30,571 bases of DNA from Candidatus Dormiibacterota bacterium. Its GTDB lineage: Bacteria > Chloroflexota > Dormibacteria > Aeolococcales > Aeolococcaceae. Under the pieces are notes generated by a model. The model was not told where the DNA came from and made no database searches. It saw only the letters and a list, made by a program, of their open reading frames with translations. Each line of letters begins with the position of its first letter. Positions within the stretch are counted from its first letter, which is position 1. Below are positions 28,905 through 30,571 of this stretch, in pieces. Location: NCBI GenBank assembly GCA_003170875.1, contig PMYJ01000152.1, positions 6,237 through 36,807 on the forward strand, written 5' to 3'. The position numbers and the translations under genes were made by a program.

Positions 28905-30401
28905 CTGCCAGCGCTCGAACCCTACACCCGCCGGCTGCTGGGTCATGTGCGGCCGATCATCGTCGCCAACCGGGCCCCGCTGGTGCTGGAACCGGCGGAT
29001 CCGCTGCTCGGGCGTCCCGAACGGCTGGTCAAGGGTGGCGGCGGACTGGTGACCGCCCTCTCGTCGCTGGCCGCGGAGACCGGCGCCCTCTGGGTGGCGG
29101 CCGCGCGAGATGACCAGGACCGCAAGCTCGCCGCCCGCGGCGATCCCGCCCAGCTGACGACGGCCGACGGCACCGACTACCGGGTGGCCTTCGTCCAACC
29201 CGAATCCGCCGCCTACGACCTCTACTACAACGTGATCAGCAATCCGCTGCTCTGGTTCATCCAGCACTACCTCTGGGACCTGGCGCGGGAACCCATCGTG
29301 GACGCGTCCACCCGTCACGCCTGGCGGGACGGCTACGTCGCGGTCAACCAGATGTTCGCCGACCGTGTCGTCCGTGAGGCGGAGGCGGGCGACCGTCCTC
29401 CCCTGGTGCTGATCCAGGACTACCAGCTCTACCTGGTGGCCAGGATGGTGCGCGAGCGCGTGCCCGAGGTGAAGCTCCAGCACTTCGTCCACATCCCCTG
29501 GCCGACCCCGCAGTACTGGAAGATCCTGCCCAAGCCGATCCGCGACGAGATCGTCCACGGCCTGCTGGGCAACGACATCGTCGGCTTCCAGACGAGCCGC
29601 GATGTCCGCAACTTCCTGCTCACCTGCGAGGAGAACCTGGGGCTGGGCGTGGACTTTCGCGAACGCACCGTCTACTACCAGGGACGCGCCGTCTGGGTCC
29701 GCCACTACCCGATCAGCATCGACATCCCGAGCTTCGCCGAGCAGGTCGTGGACCCGCGCGTGCTGGACGAGGAGCGCCGGATCGAGTCCTGGCGGCCCGA
29801 GAAGCTGATCCTGCGGGTGGATCGCACCGACCTCAGTAAGAACATCGTGCGCGGCTTCCTCGCCTACGAGCGGATGCTCGAGATCCACACCGACCTCCAT
29901 CGCCGCGTCCAGTTCTGGGCGTTCCTGCAGCCCAGCCGCCAGGACATCGGTGACTACCGTTCCTATCTGGGCAGCGTCCTCTCGGTCGCGGCGAGGATCA
30001 ATCGGCGCTTCTCGGCCGGAGGCTGGACGCCGATCCGCGTCGAGGTCGAGGAGAACATGCACAAGGCGATCGCCGCCTACAAGTGCTTCGACGTCCTGCT
30101 CGTCAACCCGATCTACGACGGGATGAACCTGGTCGCCAAGGAGGGCATGCTCTGCAATACCCGGAACGGGGTGCTGGTCCTCAGTGAGAACGCGGGCGCC
30201 CACGAGGAAATCGGCGACTTCGCTCTCACCGTCAACCCCTTTGACGTGGATGAGACGGCGGAGGCGCTGCTCCTCGGGCTGGGGATGGACGAGCCTCAGA
30301 AGGTGGCTCGAGCCGGGCGGATGCGCGAGGTGATCCGGAGCAACGACGTCACCCGCTGGATCGGGAACCAGCTACAGGACCTGCGCGAGCTGATCGGCTA
30401 G
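28905..30401 (+). CDS. otsA: GT20 trehalose-6-phosphate synthase
   Basis: A 498-residue retaining glycosyltransferase (484 residues if started at GTG 28947) that makes trehalose-6-phosphate from UDP-/ADP-glucose and glucose-6-phosphate. From GTG 28947: VANRAP (6-11), GGGGLVTAL (30-38), W103 and H107-Y108 in NPLLWFIQHY, D158 in IQDYQL, H182 in FVHIPWPTPQYW, R293 and K298 in VDRTDLSKN, and DGMNLVAKEG (391-400) with E399. These correspond to E. coli OtsA donor and acceptor residues. YWKILPKPIRDEIVHGLLGND is typical. Some positions are unusual (VNPIYDGMN in place of VTPLRDGMN), so a related product such as glucosylglycerol phosphate is possible. I extend the start to CTG 28905 because AGGAGG (28893-28898) lies 6 bases before it, while GTG 28947 has no Shine-Dalgarno site. 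No OtsB phosphatase gene is in view. Confidence 0.88.
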   Translation: MPALEPYTRRLLGHVRPIIVANRAPLVLEPADPLLGRPERLVKGGGGLVTALSSLAAETGALWVAAARDDQDRKLAARGDPAQLTTADGTDYRVAFVQPESAAYDLYYNVISNPLLWFIQHYLWDLAREPIVDASTRHAWRDGYVAVNQMFADRVVREAEAGDRPPLVLIQDYQLYLVARMVRERVPEVKLQHFVHIPWPTPQYWKILPKPIRDEIVHGLLGNDIVGFQTSRDVRNFLLTCEENLGLGVDFRERTVYYQGRAVWVRHYPISIDIPSFAEQVVDPRVLDEERRIESWRPEKLILRVDRTDLSKNIVRGFLAYERMLEIHTDLHRRVQFWAFLQPSRQDIGDYRSYLGSVLSVAARINRRFSAGGWTPIRVEVEENMHKAIAAYKCFDVLLVNPIYDGMNLVAKEGMLCNTRNGVLVLSENAGAHEEIGDFALTVNPFDVDETAEALLLGLGMDEPQKVARAGRMREVIRSNDVTRWIGNQLQDLRELIG

Positions 30402-30450
30402 GTCGCGCCGCTCATTTCCGGCCAGCCCTGCCTCACCTCCATGGTGCGAA

Positions 30451-30475
30451 GACGCCGGCCCGTGGGGCCGCCGTC
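30451..30475. terminator. Bidirectional terminator between otsA and histidine kinase genes
   Basis: GACGCCGGCCC - GTG - GGGCCGCCGTC forms an 11-bp stem with one mismatch and a 3-base loop. It lies between two convergent stops (30401 and 30479). No U-tract is present. Confidence 0.55.
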
Positions 30476-30478
30476 ACG

Positions 30479-30571
30479 CTAAGAGGTGCCGAAGACTGCC
30501 CTGACCTCGGTGCCCGCTCCGAGTGAACTGCGGATCTCGAAGGAGCCCCCGACGTTCTCGACGCGCTCGCG
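30479..30571 (-). CDS. Sensor histidine kinase, C-terminal end (truncated by window edge)
   Basis: The last 30 residues before a TAG stop, RERVENVGGSFEIRSSLGAG followed by TEVRAVFGTS, match the G2 box and final strand of the HATPase_c domain in NarL/DegS-type histidine kinases (RERv..lGG...i.S..g.GT.v). The kinase and sensor parts lie beyond the window. It converges on otsA. Confidence 0.8.
   Translation of the reverse strand, partial: RERVENVGGSFEIRSSLGAGTEVRAVFGTS

Overview
The window is a compact, very GC-rich bacterial chromosome segment that is mostly minus-strand operons. It shows no insertion sequences, phage genes or CRISPR arrays. Three things suggest a soil-type, Gram-positive-like lineage near Actinomycetota/Chloroflexota, with Candidatus Dormibacterota a plausible guess: an inositol-phospholipid/mannoside operon (inositol-1-phosphate synthase, LPLAT acyltransferase, PimA-like mannosyltransferase, CDP-alcohol phosphotransferase), GTG starts together with strong Shine-Dalgarno sites and ATGA stop/start overlaps, and TANNNT-type -10 elements. 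The taxonomic guess is inference only.

Left part (1-3764): the C-terminal part of a LacI-family regulator converges on a minus-strand operon of a thiosulfate sulfurtransferase (rhodanese), a TusA-like protein and a GH1 beta-glucosidase. A structured direct repeat (3305-3496) and a small one-helix membrane protein follow.

Cellobiose region (3841-17745): a minus-strand operon runs lacI - dppB - dppC - dppD - dppF - substrate-binding lipoprotein - GH94 cellobiose phosphorylase - hisC. The model is that an Opp/Dpp-type ABC transporter imports cello-oligosaccharides, the phosphorylase splits cellobiose to glucose-1-phosphate and glucose, and the first-gene LacI repressor controls the operon. The lacI promoter carries a near-perfect CebR-type box plus three copies of a different inverted repeat. 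The methyl-accepting chemotaxis gene immediately upstream has an almost identical promoter/operator module, so sensing and uptake look co-regulated.

Middle (17794-21345): DNA polymerase III delta-prime, a divergent CPBP-family membrane protease, and a SulP anion transporter.

Inositol lipid operon (21404-25823, minus): arsR - ino1 - acyltransferase - pimA-like - pgsA-like. It would make inositol phosphate, phosphatidylinositol phosphate and acylated mannosides under an ArsR-type regulator whose start codon sits inside palindromic AT-rich DNA.

Right part (25971-30571): a tRNA-Tyr(GUA) with archaeal/eukaryal features (C1-G72, short variable loop) lies directly upstream of an archaeal-type tyrosyl-tRNA synthetase. 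This is the most unusual element in the window. Then come a two-helix K+ channel with an RCK domain, a small unknown protein, a GT20 trehalose-6-phosphate synthase that may start at CTG, and the end of a sensor histidine kinase gene.
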